From Gracilimonas sp040877545 (lineage in GTDB: Bacteria; Bacteroidota; Rhodothermia; Balneolales; Balneolaceae): a stretch of 64,000 nt of DNA. Position numbers and translations under genes: made by a program. The stretch's first letter is position 1; each line of letters begins with the position of its first letter. Shown piece by piece: positions 17,201 through 26,144 of the stretch. Location: the NCBI GenBank assembly GCA_040877545.1, contig JBBDNN010000062.1, forward strand, positions 20,938-84,937, in the 5' to 3' direction. Below the pieces are notes generated by a model. That model was given only the letters and a program-made list of their open reading frames with translations. It was not told the DNA's origin and did no database searches.

Positions 17201-17806
17201 GTAAATCAGGCGGATCTCAGGTTTGGCTATAACCAGAACAGAGCTTTAAATCAACGAGCAGTAGAAGCCATCCGTACCTATACCGATCTGTTTTATTTGA
17301 ATTCTTCTCTTGATGTTACTGAAAGAGTTAGAATTTTAATGGATAGCTACATCGGGAAAAATAAGTCAATAAGCAGCCGAATTTCGAGCCGAAATTATAA
17401 TATCAATAGTTATAATATACGTCCGGGAATAGACGCAACTATAAACCGATCATGGAATACTGCTTTCCATATTTCCTATACCCAAAAAGAAGATTTTTAT
17501 CCTGCTCAAAATGTAAGGGCAAATATGATAAAGCTTGAAAATACGAATCGCATATTTTTATTTAGGAAATTACAGTCTAATTTGCGTGTAGAACTCCGGC
17601 GAACACTGGTAAATGGAAGCTCCAGTACATACGGCAGCTACGAATTAACAGAAGGCACCGGAGAGGGGACAAACTTGATCTGGTCGCTCAATAGTACATA
17701 CCGGATAAGTAATTTAATTCGGTTCAGCCTCGATTATGATGGAAGAACAGTAGAAAACCTGCCTGCTATCCATACTATTAAATTAGTTATGAGCGCTGTA
17801 TTTTGA
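14270..17806 (+). CDS. Large SprA-like outer-membrane barrel protein
   Basis: The 1178-residue protein has a late signal peptide (about residues 22-45, ending HAQ) after a basic N-terminal stretch, then a region recalling SprA of gliding/type IX secretion: GSLSRGVIVGTNQDFSLESGL, LTDQNIPIQPDGTTQNLREFDQVFIQVE and EMGDVDINLE at about residues 165-245. The rest is rich in alternating beta strands and ends in Phe (SAVF), as outer-membrane barrels do. No ATG precedes the signal; TTG at 14270 is the best start. SprA itself is about twice as long, so this is a relative of unknown role. ExbB/ExbD genes follow. Confidence 0.65.
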   Translation: MVTIRSKKKDASSCIEYRFLLRKLISIVSIGLLIFGISTTSIHAQNTISLEEELQPFVADSSYYLNEWVVPSSIEILVDGEIIPVETWAFNEETGMLHFINPSGFEFDDESIVKVRFDAYPLTLRRSYQVRTPIELDSTIFDNPDSLGQEISALQSQSTFDESNLRQSGSLSRGVIVGTNQDFSLESGLNFELNGALTENIHINASLTDQNIPIQPDGTTQNLREFDQVFIQVEAPNTMVEMGDVDINLEQSTFARLNRRLQGAAGYTNTPVGDYGGALSVVRGTYKSVSFSGEEGVQGPYRLTGRNNEEFVIILAGTERVYINGQRVQRGAENEYIIDYGLGEVFFTGNLLVKDETRILIEYEYVDQNFNRTMIAAEGGDELFDGKLRIGATVIRQADGDDLLSQQSLTENDIEVLRAAGDNLEDATISGARIADEREREEYVLYAEVDTMVNGETFRIYQHQPNSPEAIYRVRFSDVGNGEGSYRRISGDVNGLLYEWVGPGRGKYESFQQLPAPQKQQMVALNGRYSLTDKFEVFGEWAVSDFDQNRFSSLDNDDNTDIAYESGLRMNEIESPFGILNAQVNRRYSGRRFEFFERTRDVEFDRKWNITRTGQSRESINEAMLNVSPSSQTSIGGEVGLVERDDFVGIRQASSIRSTEPNWFNLTYNQDLVQSEDDVLAEDGRWFRQNGRLSKDLLAGDIIFTPYLAVEQENRIQRNTITDTLSQRSQSYYDAGPGIRIGVSDFQIDAAVAYRSETGVLENELRKEFSAIEQRYEVLYRPSSNFETINEVKIRNKNYTEDFAALGNINRQGLFVKSVTSYMSANEFIDGEVFYQANTQRQAVLQETYVRVGSASGQYVWRDTNEDGVQQVDEFFQEVSPNEGLYIRRFLPSDELFPVVFLNLRTKHNNKPFQFITSDEDNWLSGINLRSRIDISENSTTENLRDVYLVKLRTFRNDSSTVQGRLLWEKELDMLQNVNQADLRFGYNQNRALNQRAVEAIRTYTDLFYLNSSLDVTERVRILMDSYIGKNKSISSRISSRNYNINSYNIRPGIDATINRSWNTAFHISYTQKEDFYPAQNVRANMIKLENTNRIFLFRKLQSNLRVELRRTLVNGSSSTYGSYELTEGTGEGTNLIWSLNSTYRISNLIRFSLDYDGRTVENLPAIHTIKLVMSAVF

Positions 17807-17973
17807 ACAAGACAATGTTATATAGGTAGTTACTAAATTACTAATGGCTAATCATTTCATTACGTAAAAATGAACTTTTTACAGATGATGAGCTTTGACA
17901 TTTAGTTCAAAATGACCTATTCTTTCGCTTCATTATTCTTAGCTTTTAACACTTAAACATTAGTGGAGTAGAC

Positions 17974-18696
17974 ATGATATCGTCGATCACTCTTTTTCTC
18001 TTACAAGCCCCTGCTGACGAAGGGTTTTTTAATCTAATAGTTGCAAAATTTAATGAAGGTAATGAGAGTGGCTGGATGTGGCCGGTGCTAATTGCACTGA
18101 TTCTCGGTTTAGCCATTTTTCTGGAAAGGATCATTACCCTTAACCTTGCAGATATTAATACACGAAAATTTATAATTAATGTTCAGGAAGCATTGCAAGA
18201 GGGTGGTATTGAAGCTGCCGAAGAACTTTGCTCTCAAACGCGAGGCCCTGTAGCATCTGTTTTTCAGGCCGGTTTAATGCGTGCTGATGAAGGGATCGAT
18301 GCAGCGGAGAAAGCAATTTCTGCGTACGGCTCCATAGAAATGAGTTTCCTGGAAAGAGGACTTGTTTGGCTGTCATTATTTATAGCTATTGCACCACTGT
18401 TAGGGTTCCTTGGAACTGTAGTAGGTATGATTCAAGCTTTTGATGATATCGAAGCAGCTTCAGATATTTCCCCAAGTATTGTAGCGGGTGGTATTAAAGT
18501 AGCTCTTTTAACAACAGCCGGTGGTTTGATTGCAGGTATTATTCTGCAAATAGGATACAACTATTGCGTCTCAAAAATTGACCGTATAATTGCTGAAATG
18601 GAAGAAAGCTCCATTACGTTAATAGATTCTATCATCCTGTTAAAGGAAGGTAAGCCTCTTGTTCCGCCAACTGCGGAAAATGATCCTTCAGCTTAA
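17974..18696 (+). CDS. MotA/TolQ/ExbB proton channel family protein
   Basis: The 240-residue protein has the three-helix ExbB/TolQ layout: helix one GWMWPVLIALILGLAIFLERI (about 33-53), a cytoplasmic loop, then helices two (LVWLSLFIAIAPLLGFLGTVVGM) and three (ALLTTAGGLIAGIILQIGYN). The GFLGTVVGM and TTAGGLIAGI segments carry the conserved proton-path Thr and Gly residues. It uses proton flow to drive the ExbD partners encoded downstream. The 167-base gap to the preceding barrel gene and its own ATG suggest a separate promoter. Confidence 0.9.
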   Translation: MISSITLFLLQAPADEGFFNLIVAKFNEGNESGWMWPVLIALILGLAIFLERIITLNLADINTRKFIINVQEALQEGGIEAAEELCSQTRGPVASVFQAGLMRADEGIDAAEKAISAYGSIEMSFLERGLVWLSLFIAIAPLLGFLGTVVGMIQAFDDIEAASDISPSIVAGGIKVALLTTAGGLIAGIILQIGYNYCVSKIDRIIAEMEESSITLIDSIILLKEGKPLVPPTAENDPSA

Positions 18697-18737
18697 TTAA
18701 TCATAATTCCAATAATTAATAAATAGGATAATATATT

Positions 18738-19004
18738 ATGGTTACAATTAGTGTTGGACTAGCGGTAGGCTTAGTGGTGCTCGGCATTGTTGCAATGCTG
18801 GGTGCTGGAATAAAAAGCTTTACCCAAAACAAACAGGATTATACAAAAATAGTCATGATGGCCATTCCGTTTGTAGTATTTGCAATCACATACGGTGTAC
18901 TGGGAGACGTTGCCAAAGCGGCAGTATTCACTGCAGTATTTATGATGGGCGCAATGGTACTTACCATTATGCTAACTGGCCTGCGTGGGACCTTTAAGTT
19001 TTAA
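18738..19004 (+). CDS. Small three-helix membrane protein between ExbB and ExbD
   Basis: The 88-residue protein is almost all membrane: helix one after MVTISVGLAVGLVVLGIVAML, a short polar KSFTQNKQDYTK loop, then two helices. I do not recognise a named family. Its place between exbB and the first exbD, with 41- and 13-base gaps, says it is part of the same energising complex. Similar small genes occur in this position in other FCB genomes. It may be an accessory subunit of the channel. Confidence 0.6.
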   Translation: MVTISVGLAVGLVVLGIVAMLGAGIKSFTQNKQDYTKIVMMAIPFVVFAITYGVLGDVAKAAVFTAVFMMGAMVLTIMLTGLRGTFKF

Positions 19005-19017
19005 TAGGATATAAATC

Positions 19018-19563
19018 ATGCTGTTAAAGAAACGAAAAAGAGAAATGGCCGAAATAAACGGCTCTTCTATGGCCGATATAGCCTTTCTCTTATTGATATT
19101 CTTTTTGGTGACAACCACCATTAATGTGGATACCGGGATTGGACTACAATTACCTCCACCTCTCGACCCAGAAGAAGAACCGCCACCCGTTAAAGAAAGG
19201 AACCTGATGAACATACTTGTGAATTCAGAAGGTAGAATCTTAATGGATGAAGAGCCTTCTTCGCTCGGTGATGTGAAAGCAAAATTAGTGGAGTTCATAG
19301 ATAATCCAAGTCAAGATGAAAATCTTTCCGAAGATCCAAATTTAGCTATCGTTTCTATAAAAACTCAGAGACAAACACCCTACCGAATCTACGTCGATAT
19401 GCTTGATGAGGTAATGGGTGCTTATAAAGATCTAAGAGATGCAGCTTCTCGCGCTAACTATGGAGTGCCTTATGGTGCTCTTAGGGCAGAAAGTGAGCAG
19501 CGGGAGCAAATACGGACTATGTATCCAAAGAAAATCTCAATTGCAGAACCTGACGGAAATTAA
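19018..19563 (+). CDS. ExbD/TolR family protein (first copy)
   Basis: The 181-residue protein has one membrane helix with the key Asp in SSMADIAFLLLIFFLVTTTI (Asp at about residue 20), the residue that takes up protons in ExbD/TolR. The periplasmic part includes a Pro-rich stretch (LPPPLDPEEEPPP) and an ExbD core. It starts 13 bases after the small membrane protein and is followed after two bases by the second copy, so the two could form a heterodimer at the ExbB channel. Confidence 0.88.
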   Translation: MLLKKRKREMAEINGSSMADIAFLLLIFFLVTTTINVDTGIGLQLPPPLDPEEEPPPVKERNLMNILVNSEGRILMDEEPSSLGDVKAKLVEFIDNPSQDENLSEDPNLAIVSIKTQRQTPYRIYVDMLDEVMGAYKDLRDAASRANYGVPYGALRAESEQREQIRTMYPKKISIAEPDGN

Positions 19564-19565
19564 TT

Positions 19566-20012
19566 ATGGCGCATTTTCAGAAAAAGCAGGCACGTAGTAA
19601 ACAGGAAGTACCAACTTCTGCAATGCCTGATGTAATATTTATTTTGCTTTTCTTTTTCATGGTTACCACCGTATTGCGCGAAGTAACCCTGCAGGTACGT
19701 GTGAATTTGACACAAGCCGAGAATATTGAAAAAATAGAAGAGAAACGTTTAGTCTCATATATCTATATTGGCCCTGAAAGGCTCCCCAATAATCAATTTG
19801 GCGAAGACAAGGTACAAATTGATGATGCTATTGTTGAGGATATCGGAGCTATACGCACATTGATGTACGATAAACTTCGCGAACAGCCTAGGCTTATTGT
19901 CTCTTTAAGAGTTGATGAAACCTCAGAATTTGGCTTGTTAACCGATGTTCAGGAAGAGTTAAAGCAAGCAAGCACGTTTAGAATTAACTATTCTACCCGC
20001 CGCGAAAATTAA
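19566..20012 (+). CDS. ExbD/TolR family protein (second copy)
   Basis: This 148-residue ExbD relative has one helix, TSAMPDVIFILLFFFMVTTVL, with the conserved Asp at about residue 22, and a shorter periplasmic part. It differs clearly from its neighbour, so it is a paralogue rather than a recent copy. It is the last gene of the ExbB cluster; a terminator follows at 20034. It probably passes energy from the proton gradient to an outer-membrane partner, possibly the SprA-like protein upstream. Confidence 0.88.
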   Translation: MAHFQKKQARSKQEVPTSAMPDVIFILLFFFMVTTVLREVTLQVRVNLTQAENIEKIEEKRLVSYIYIGPERLPNNQFGEDKVQIDDAIVEDIGAIRTLMYDKLREQPRLIVSLRVDETSEFGLLTDVQEELKQASTFRINYSTRREN

Positions 20013-20033
20013 TTCACTTTACTAATTGTTTAG

Positions 20034-20069
20034 AGGCAACTGTGCTTAATGTGCAGGTGCCTTTTTTTA
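20034..20069 (+). terminator. Terminator after the ExbB/ExbD cluster
   Basis: AGGCA (20034-20038) pairs with TGCCT, with an inner CTG/CAG pair, and a seven-T run follows. It ends 20 bases before thiL, separating the two units. Confidence 0.7.
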
Positions 20070-20085
20070 TTTATTATACCAGATT

Positions 20086-21114
20086 ATGTCCGACTCTTTT
20101 AAAACCATACAAAGTATTGGCTCTAAAGGCTTGTTAAAAAAAATTACAAGTTATGACGCTTATAAACATCCTAATGTAAAGCAATCTATAGGAGATGATG
20201 CCGCGGTGATTGCCGAATCAGATGGCAGCCTCACATTACTTTCATCCGATACTTATGTAGAAGGAGTAGACTTTGATCCAACCTATACGCCTTTCCATCA
20301 TTTAGGCTATAAAATACTCTCAGCATGCATAAGCGACATTTATGCAATGAATGGAATACCTGAAACGGTATTAATTAGTCTCGCACTTCCAAACAGAGTT
20401 TCGGTGCAGATGGTAGGTGATTTATATGAGGGAATATATGCCGCGGGTAAAGTTCATGAAGTTGAAGTGGTGGGTGGAGATCTAAAAGCAAACTATTCCA
20501 ATCTTGTCGTAAATACCAGTGTTTACGGCAAAACAGATAAAGAACTTATTACCTACCGTAAAGGGGCAAATGAAGGTGATGCTATTTGTTTGACGGGGGA
20601 TGTTGGTGGAGCACTTGCCGGCCTTAGAATACTAATGAGAGAGAAGAAATACTGGGAAGAACATGGAGATGAATCTGTACAGCCAGAATTAGGAGACTAT
20701 CAGTTCGTAGTAAAAAGGCAGTTAGTGCCTGAAGCTCGAAAGGATTTAATCGATCTTCTGCGTAAAAAAAATATGGTGCCAACAGCCATGATTGATATAA
20801 CCAAAGGGTTGATCAATGAAATCAGTCTCTTATCTGAAGCCTCAAACCTGGGTTCTTATATTTATCAAGCCGCTCTTCCTATTGCTATTGAAACTCGGCA
20901 GGTAGCAGACGAAATGGAAGAAGATGTAGATCGTTACGCACTATTTGGTGGTGAGGATCTTGAAATCATGTTTACTTTACCAGAAAAAGGTGTAGAAGAA
21001 TTGGTCAAGCATTTTAATGATTTTGTGGTTATAGGCCGAATGGTGCCACAAAAAGAAGGAATGCAGATGCAAACAGCAGAAGGTGACGTAGTATCTTTTG
21101 ATGATTTGTCATAA
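20086..21114 (+). CDS. thiL: Thiamine-monophosphate kinase
   Basis: ThiL makes thiamine diphosphate from thiamine monophosphate and ATP. The 342-residue product is a PurM-like kinase with the metal-binding motif IGDDAAVI near residue 40, SSDTYVEGVDFD, and SACISDIYAMNG, then GGDLKANYS and TGDVGGALAG, and a C-terminal FGGEDLEIMFTLP. All are typical of the family. It is a single gene behind a terminator and upstream of ftsH; no other thiamine gene is nearby, and no TPP riboswitch is evident in the short leader. Confidence 0.92.
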   Translation: MSDSFKTIQSIGSKGLLKKITSYDAYKHPNVKQSIGDDAAVIAESDGSLTLLSSDTYVEGVDFDPTYTPFHHLGYKILSACISDIYAMNGIPETVLISLALPNRVSVQMVGDLYEGIYAAGKVHEVEVVGGDLKANYSNLVVNTSVYGKTDKELITYRKGANEGDAICLTGDVGGALAGLRILMREKKYWEEHGDESVQPELGDYQFVVKRQLVPEARKDLIDLLRKKNMVPTAMIDITKGLINEISLLSEASNLGSYIYQAALPIAIETRQVADEMEEDVDRYALFGGEDLEIMFTLPEKGVEELVKHFNDFVVIGRMVPQKEGMQMQTAEGDVVSFDDLS

Positions 21115-21230
21115 AAAGAGTAGTGGCACGTTTATTGCAAATATTGAATGGAAGTTTTTTCAATTCATAAACTTAATTAAGTATAACCTTTGTTATCTTT
21201 AAATCTAGATAATATTATAAGCTCGTTTTA

Positions 21231-23342
21231 ATGGCGCAAAAAAAAATTCCAAAAAATAAACCAGTAAAACCCTCCGGAAAAAAACCCGGTAATTCACCTA
21301 AATTTCCTACCTGGAGTATTTTCGTTCTATTCTTTGTATTGCTTCTTGTACAGGTTATGTTTTTTAGCCCGGAACAAGGAAACAGAATTAAATACAGCCA
21401 ATTTCTGGAATATGTAGAACAGGGGTATGTTGATGAGATTCTAATTACCAATGGCGTTGATGTAACCGGAGATTATTCCGACAAAGCAGTTCAGGAAGGT
21501 ATCATAAATCAACCTGAGGCCAGTGATAATAATATGCCTTTTGCATCTGGCGATGATAACGACTTTAGAAAGTTTCGTACTACTATGTTGCGTGGCGATG
21601 AAATTCGTCCGGTACTGGATGCAAATACAGTTGAGTATGACGTGCGAATAGAAGAGGATTGGTTCAGTGGTATATTTATTTGGCTGATTCCTATTGCACT
21701 TCTAATTGTAGTATGGATATTCATTTTCAGAAAAATGAATCCCGGCCAGCAAGTACTGAATATTGGCAAGAACAAAGCATCGCTATACGATCAACAAAAA
21801 GAAACTAAAGTTACTTTCGAAGATGTAGCTGGCCTGCAGGAAGCAAAAGCCGAAGTTGAAGAGGTAGTAGAATTCCTCAAGAGTCCACAAAAATTTACCA
21901 GATTGGGTGGAATATTGCCGAAAGGTGTCTTGCTTGTAGGCCCTCCGGGTACAGGGAAAACATTGCTGGCGAAAGCTACTGCCGGTGAAGCAAGTGTGCC
22001 ATTTTTTAGTTTGAGTGGTTCTGATTTTGTGGAAATGTTTGTAGGAGTAGGTGCAGCCCGTGTGCGCGACCTGTTTAAACAAGCCAAAGAGAAAGCACCT
22101 TGTATCATATTTATTGATGAGATTGATTCTATCGGCCGAACCCGTGGACGCGGAATGGCAATGGGATCTAATGATGAACGAGAAAACACCTTGAACCAGC
22201 TTTTAAGTGAAATGGATGGTTTCAATTCAGATAAAGGGGTGATTTTGATGGCCGCTACCAACCGTCCTGATATTCTTGATTCTGCTTTACTACGTCCGGG
22301 CCGTTTTGATCGTCAAATTATGATTGACAAACCTGACTTAAATGGGCGGGTTCAAATTCTGCGTGTTCATTCCAAGAAACTAAAGCTTTCAAATGATATC
22401 GACCTTCGGGTATTAGCTTCTCAGACTCCCGGTTTTGCCGGAGCCGATTTGGCTAACTTATGTAACGAAGCTGCATTATTAGCCGCACGTCGTGAAAAAG
22501 AATCGGTAGAAATGGAAGATTTCCAGGATTCTATTGAGAAGGTAATAGCTGGCCTCGAACGCAAGAATAAGCTTATCAGCCCTGATGAAAGAAAGATCGT
22601 AGCCTACCACGAAGCCGGTCACGCAATAGTAGGTTGGTTCTTAGAGCATACCGATCCGGTGCTAAAGGTTAGCATCGTACCACGTGGATTAGCGGCCTTA
22701 GGCTATACCTTGCAGACTCCGCTCGAAGATAGATTCCTGATGACCACCGAAGAGTTGAACGACAAAATTTGCGCACTGCTTGGCGGCCGTGTAGCAGAAG
22801 AAATTATCTTTGGCAGAATTTCTACCGGGGCACAGAACGACCTCGAGAGAATTACCAATATGGCTTATGCCATGGTTGCTGAATATGGAATGAGTAATGA
22901 GCTGGGATATATTTCCCTGAAAGATTCTCAGAATCCTGAAAACAGTTACGGCTTCAATAAGAAATATTCCAATGACACCGGAGAGCAAATAGATAAAGCG
23001 GTTCGTGCTATTATTGAGATGAACCACAAACGTACGATTGGTCTTCTGGATAAGCATAAGGATGAGCTCGAAAAGCTAGCTCAAAACCTGTTAGAAAGAG
23101 AAGTGCTTGATCATCATGCCTTAAGAGACCTTTTAGGAGATCGTCCTCATGGCAAATATCCGGAAGGAATTTTTGAAAAAAGCACGAAGCTTAAAAATAA
23201 CGGTGTTTCAAAAAAGAAAGAAACCTCTGCTAAAAGTGAAAACTCATCAAAATCTAAGAAAGAATCTTCTGATAAATCTGAAGATCCTTCAGTAGAAGAA
23301 ACTTCTGATGACGCTTTGACAGAAGAAGAAAAAGAGAGCTAA
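21231..23342 (+). CDS. ftsH: ATP-dependent zinc metalloprotease FtsH
   Basis: FtsH is a membrane AAA+ protease that degrades damaged membrane proteins and regulators. The 703-residue product has two helices (about 31-45 and 150-166) around a periplasmic domain, the AAA module with Walker A GPPGTGKT (about 237-244), Walker B CIIFIDEIDS, the second region of homology (RPGRFDRQI), and the zinc site HEAGH (about 460). The C-terminal tail of about 60 residues is Lys/Ser/Glu-rich and low in complexity. It follows thiL by 116 bases. Confidence 0.95.
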   Translation: MAQKKIPKNKPVKPSGKKPGNSPKFPTWSIFVLFFVLLLVQVMFFSPEQGNRIKYSQFLEYVEQGYVDEILITNGVDVTGDYSDKAVQEGIINQPEASDNNMPFASGDDNDFRKFRTTMLRGDEIRPVLDANTVEYDVRIEEDWFSGIFIWLIPIALLIVVWIFIFRKMNPGQQVLNIGKNKASLYDQQKETKVTFEDVAGLQEAKAEVEEVVEFLKSPQKFTRLGGILPKGVLLVGPPGTGKTLLAKATAGEASVPFFSLSGSDFVEMFVGVGAARVRDLFKQAKEKAPCIIFIDEIDSIGRTRGRGMAMGSNDERENTLNQLLSEMDGFNSDKGVILMAATNRPDILDSALLRPGRFDRQIMIDKPDLNGRVQILRVHSKKLKLSNDIDLRVLASQTPGFAGADLANLCNEAALLAARREKESVEMEDFQDSIEKVIAGLERKNKLISPDERKIVAYHEAGHAIVGWFLEHTDPVLKVSIVPRGLAALGYTLQTPLEDRFLMTTEELNDKICALLGGRVAEEIIFGRISTGAQNDLERITNMAYAMVAEYGMSNELGYISLKDSQNPENSYGFNKKYSNDTGEQIDKAVRAIIEMNHKRTIGLLDKHKDELEKLAQNLLEREVLDHHALRDLLGDRPHGKYPEGIFEKSTKLKNNGVSKKKETSAKSENSSKSKKESSDKSEDPSVEETSDDALTEEEKES

Positions 23343-23562
23343 AGAGAGATTTTTATTACCTGTACAGTAGCTATAAGGCTGAATGGAATATTGTGCCTTC
23401 ATCCACTGGACAGGAATAATTGGTTTTAAATATCATTTCTAATGATAATTTAGAGAGCCCTGATAAAATTGGGGTTTATTTTGTTGTAAAACTACTTTTT
23501 AGGTAGTGCTTATTTTAATAGTGGGCTATTTTTAGTCAGCAAACAATGTTATAAGAGCATTT

Positions 23563-23591
23563 GTTAAGATTATTTAATATAATCGCTTAAC
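23563..23591 (+). promoter_or_regulatory. Inverted repeat before the signalling cassette
   Basis: GTTAA-GATTAT (23563-23573) pairs with ATAATC-TTAAC (23579-23591), with a TTAAT loop and a GC bulge. It sits 19 bases before the kinase start and could be an operator or an mRNA hairpin. It has no T-run, so it is not a terminator. Confidence 0.35.
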
Positions 23592-23610
23592 TATTAGAAG
23601 CTTTATAAGA

Positions 23611-25688
23611 ATGAGTGATTCAGCTATTTTCTTTAGCAATAATCCTAATCCTATGTGGATCTTTGAACAAGGTTCATTAAAAATTAAAGCTGTTAATGGA
23701 GCAGCCCTCGGTTTTTATGGATATTCAGAAAAAGAAATGTTGTCCTTATCTATTACAGATCTTCGTCCTAAAAATAAAGTTGAACGTCTTCTGGATGAAA
23801 TTAAAAAAAACGAGCAGGGCTTTAATAATTCCGGTATTTGGCTTCATCAAAAAAAGAATGGAGACAAAGTCTACATGCAAATCCTTTCTTATCCCATTGA
23901 TTGGGGTGAAAGTTCCTGCAAGCTGGTTGTAGCCCAGGATGTGACTAAGCAAAAAGATGCCGAAAGACTCTTGGAAAATGAGCAGGAGATGTTTGAAGTG
24001 CTTACTAAAAATTATCCCGGAACTTTTTATGTGTTTGATGAGCAGGGGAGCCTGAAACGCTGGAATCATAATGTGGAGGAAGTTACCGGCTACACGAAAG
24101 CAGAAGTTGAACAAATGACGCCACTTGGTTTTATTGCACCTTCTGAACGGGATAAAGTGCAGAAAGTAATTGAAGAGGCATTCCAAACCGGAGGAACTGA
24201 AATAGAAACTTTGTTATATACAAAGGATGGGGAGGAGATTCCTTTTTATTTTAAAGCCAGTAAATTTTCTTTAAGGGATAAACCTCATCTTATTGGAATT
24301 GGTGTGGATATCAGTCTTCTAAAGAAAGCCAAAAAAGAATTGGAAATTCTTTACGATAAGGAGAGAAAGGAAAGAGCCAGGATTGAAAGTATTAATGACC
24401 GACTGAAGCTGATGAACCAGGTAAGTAATATTTTTGCATCGGAACTGGAGCTGAAGAAAGTGCTTAATAATATTGGTGAACTGCTGGTAGAAGAAGTGTC
24501 TGATGTATGCTCAATTTATATTTTGGAAGACGAAAAGCCCGTTAGAGTTACGCACAAAATAGTTTCTGAGGAGGTGGAGAAATTATCTTCTGAAATAAAT
24601 AAAAAATTCCCCGGGTTGATGTATAGCATCGATTTATTCAATAAAGTTATACAGACTGGCAAAGGAATTTATCAGAAAGAATTCACTGAAAAGGACTTAA
24701 AAAACCTTGGGATAGCAGAAGGCGCTCAGGAAATGCTTAATGAGTTAGGAATTAAATCTTATTTTTTACTTCCGCTAAAAGCCAGGGATAAAGTCTTTGG
24801 AGTTCTAAGCCTGATAATAGTACAGAGTGAACGGCGGTTTTATATAGATGATGAATCATTCCTTAAAGAATTGGCAGATAAAATTAGCCTGCACACCACC
24901 AATATTAAAATGGAAAAAGATCTCAGGTTGCTGAATTCTACACTGGAAGAAAAGGTGAAAAACCGCACTGTGCAGCTGGAAGAAGCAAATAAAGAACTGG
25001 AGTCATTCAGCTATAGTGTATCTCATGACTTAAGGGCTCCATTGCGTGCCATAGCAGGTTACTCTGAGCTGCTACTGGAGGACCATCTGCAAAATATGAA
25101 TGAAGAAGGACAGGAATTCCTGAATATTGTTCACGATGAAACGCAAAGAATGGGAGAGCTTATTGATGAGTTGTTGGCATTTTCCAGGATAAGCAGAACG
25201 AAAAAAAATGAAGTTGAAGTATCTATGAAAGAGCTGGTAGAAACTTCAATACAGGAAGTAAGGAATGCTTTTCCTAATGAGGACCCACAATTTCAAATTT
25301 CAAATTTACCTGATATAGAAGTAGATCCAAAATTAATGAAGCAGGTTTGGTTAAACCTGCTTGGCAATGCAGTTAAATATCATGAACCCGGCCAAAAGCA
25401 ATTGATAAAGGTTAGTGCACAATTAACATCAGACCAGAAATTTTATGTGTTTAGTGTGAGTGATAATGGGGTTGGTTTTAATATGAAATATGTGGACAAA
25501 CTGTTTGGAGTTTTTCAACGCCTGCATAGTGATGAAGATTATGAAGGTACAGGTATTGGATTAGCATTGGCACAACGTATTATTANNNNNNNNNNATTAT
25601 TAAAAGACATGGCGGCAAAATATGGGCTAAAAGTAAATTGGGAAAAGGCAGCACTTTTTATTTTTCTCTGCCTGATAAAACTAAATAA
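23611..25688 (+). CDS. Sensor histidine kinase with two PAS and one GAF domain (contains assembly gap)
   Basis: The kinase has PAS one (about 5-115), PAS two (125-240), a coiled coil, a GAF-like domain (about 265-430), a second coiled coil, the phosphoacceptor His472 in FSYSVSHDLRAPLRA, and an ATPase domain (N box NLLGNAVKYHEP, G1 DNGVGF, G2 GTGIGLALAQRII). No membrane helix is seen, so it is cytoplasmic. Ten N at 25586-25595 interrupt it; both sides carry ATTATTA, so joining the overlap restores IIKRHGGKIWAKSKLGKGS and a stop at 25688, giving 686 residues. The naive reading through the N shifts frame. Confidence 0.88.
25586..25595. other. Assembly gap of ten N
   Basis: A scaffold join inside the kinase gene. 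The seven bases before and after the N run are identical, and deleting the N plus one copy restores the conserved end of the ATPase domain. Confidence 0.97.
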
Positions 25689-25696
25689 TTAAATAG

Positions 25697-26131
25697 ATGG
25701 AAGAAAAAGTAGAAATACTCTTATGTGAAGACAACAAAAGAGATGCTGATTTAACTATCAGATCATTAAAAAAGAAGAACGTCAACAATACAATAATTTG
25801 GGTGAAAGACGGAGAAGAGGCTTTAGATTATCTTTTTGGAAGAAATGCTTTCAAAAATCGCTCTTTAGAAAATAAACCTACCGTTATTCTGCTGGATCTG
25901 AAAATGCCTAAAGTAGATGGTTTGGGAGTGTTGAAAGAAGTTCGGAGTCATGAATCTACCAAGACCATACCGGTTGTAATTTTAACCTCCTCAGAGGAAG
26001 AAAAGGATATTGTTCAAAGTTATGAGCTGGGTGTAAACAGTTATATTGTAAAACCTGTCGATTTCAAGAAGTTCTCTGACTCAATAAGTGAAGTTGGTTA
26101 TTACTGGACATTGCTGAATAAATCCAAATAA
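25697..26131 (+). CDS. Single-domain response regulator (Rcp1-like)
   Basis: The 144-residue protein is one receiver domain: acidic pocket CEDNKRDAD, phosphoacceptor Asp67 in VILLDLKMPKVDG, Thr97 in VILTSSEEE, and Lys119 in IVKPVDF. The insert DYLFGRNAFKNRSLENK is typical of Rcp1-type regulators paired with phytochrome-like kinases. It starts eight bases after the kinase gene and four bases before the next one, so phosphotransfer from the upstream kinase is likely. There is no output domain; it may pass the signal onward or act by binding. Confidence 0.92.
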   Translation: MEEKVEILLCEDNKRDADLTIRSLKKKNVNNTIIWVKDGEEALDYLFGRNAFKNRSLENKPTVILLDLKMPKVDGLGVLKEVRSHESTKTIPVVILTSSEEEKDIVQSYELGVNSYIVKPVDFKKFSDSISEVGYYWTLLNKSK

Positions 26132-26144
26132 TGAATTGGAGATC

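Noticed and set aside
20070..20086. TPP riboswitch before thiL
   Set aside because: The space between the upstream terminator and the start codon is only about 16 bases, too short for the element.
25586..25692. Truncation or frameshift of the kinase by the N run
   Set aside because: The flanking duplicated ATTATTA shows an overlap join; the corrected frame is complete.
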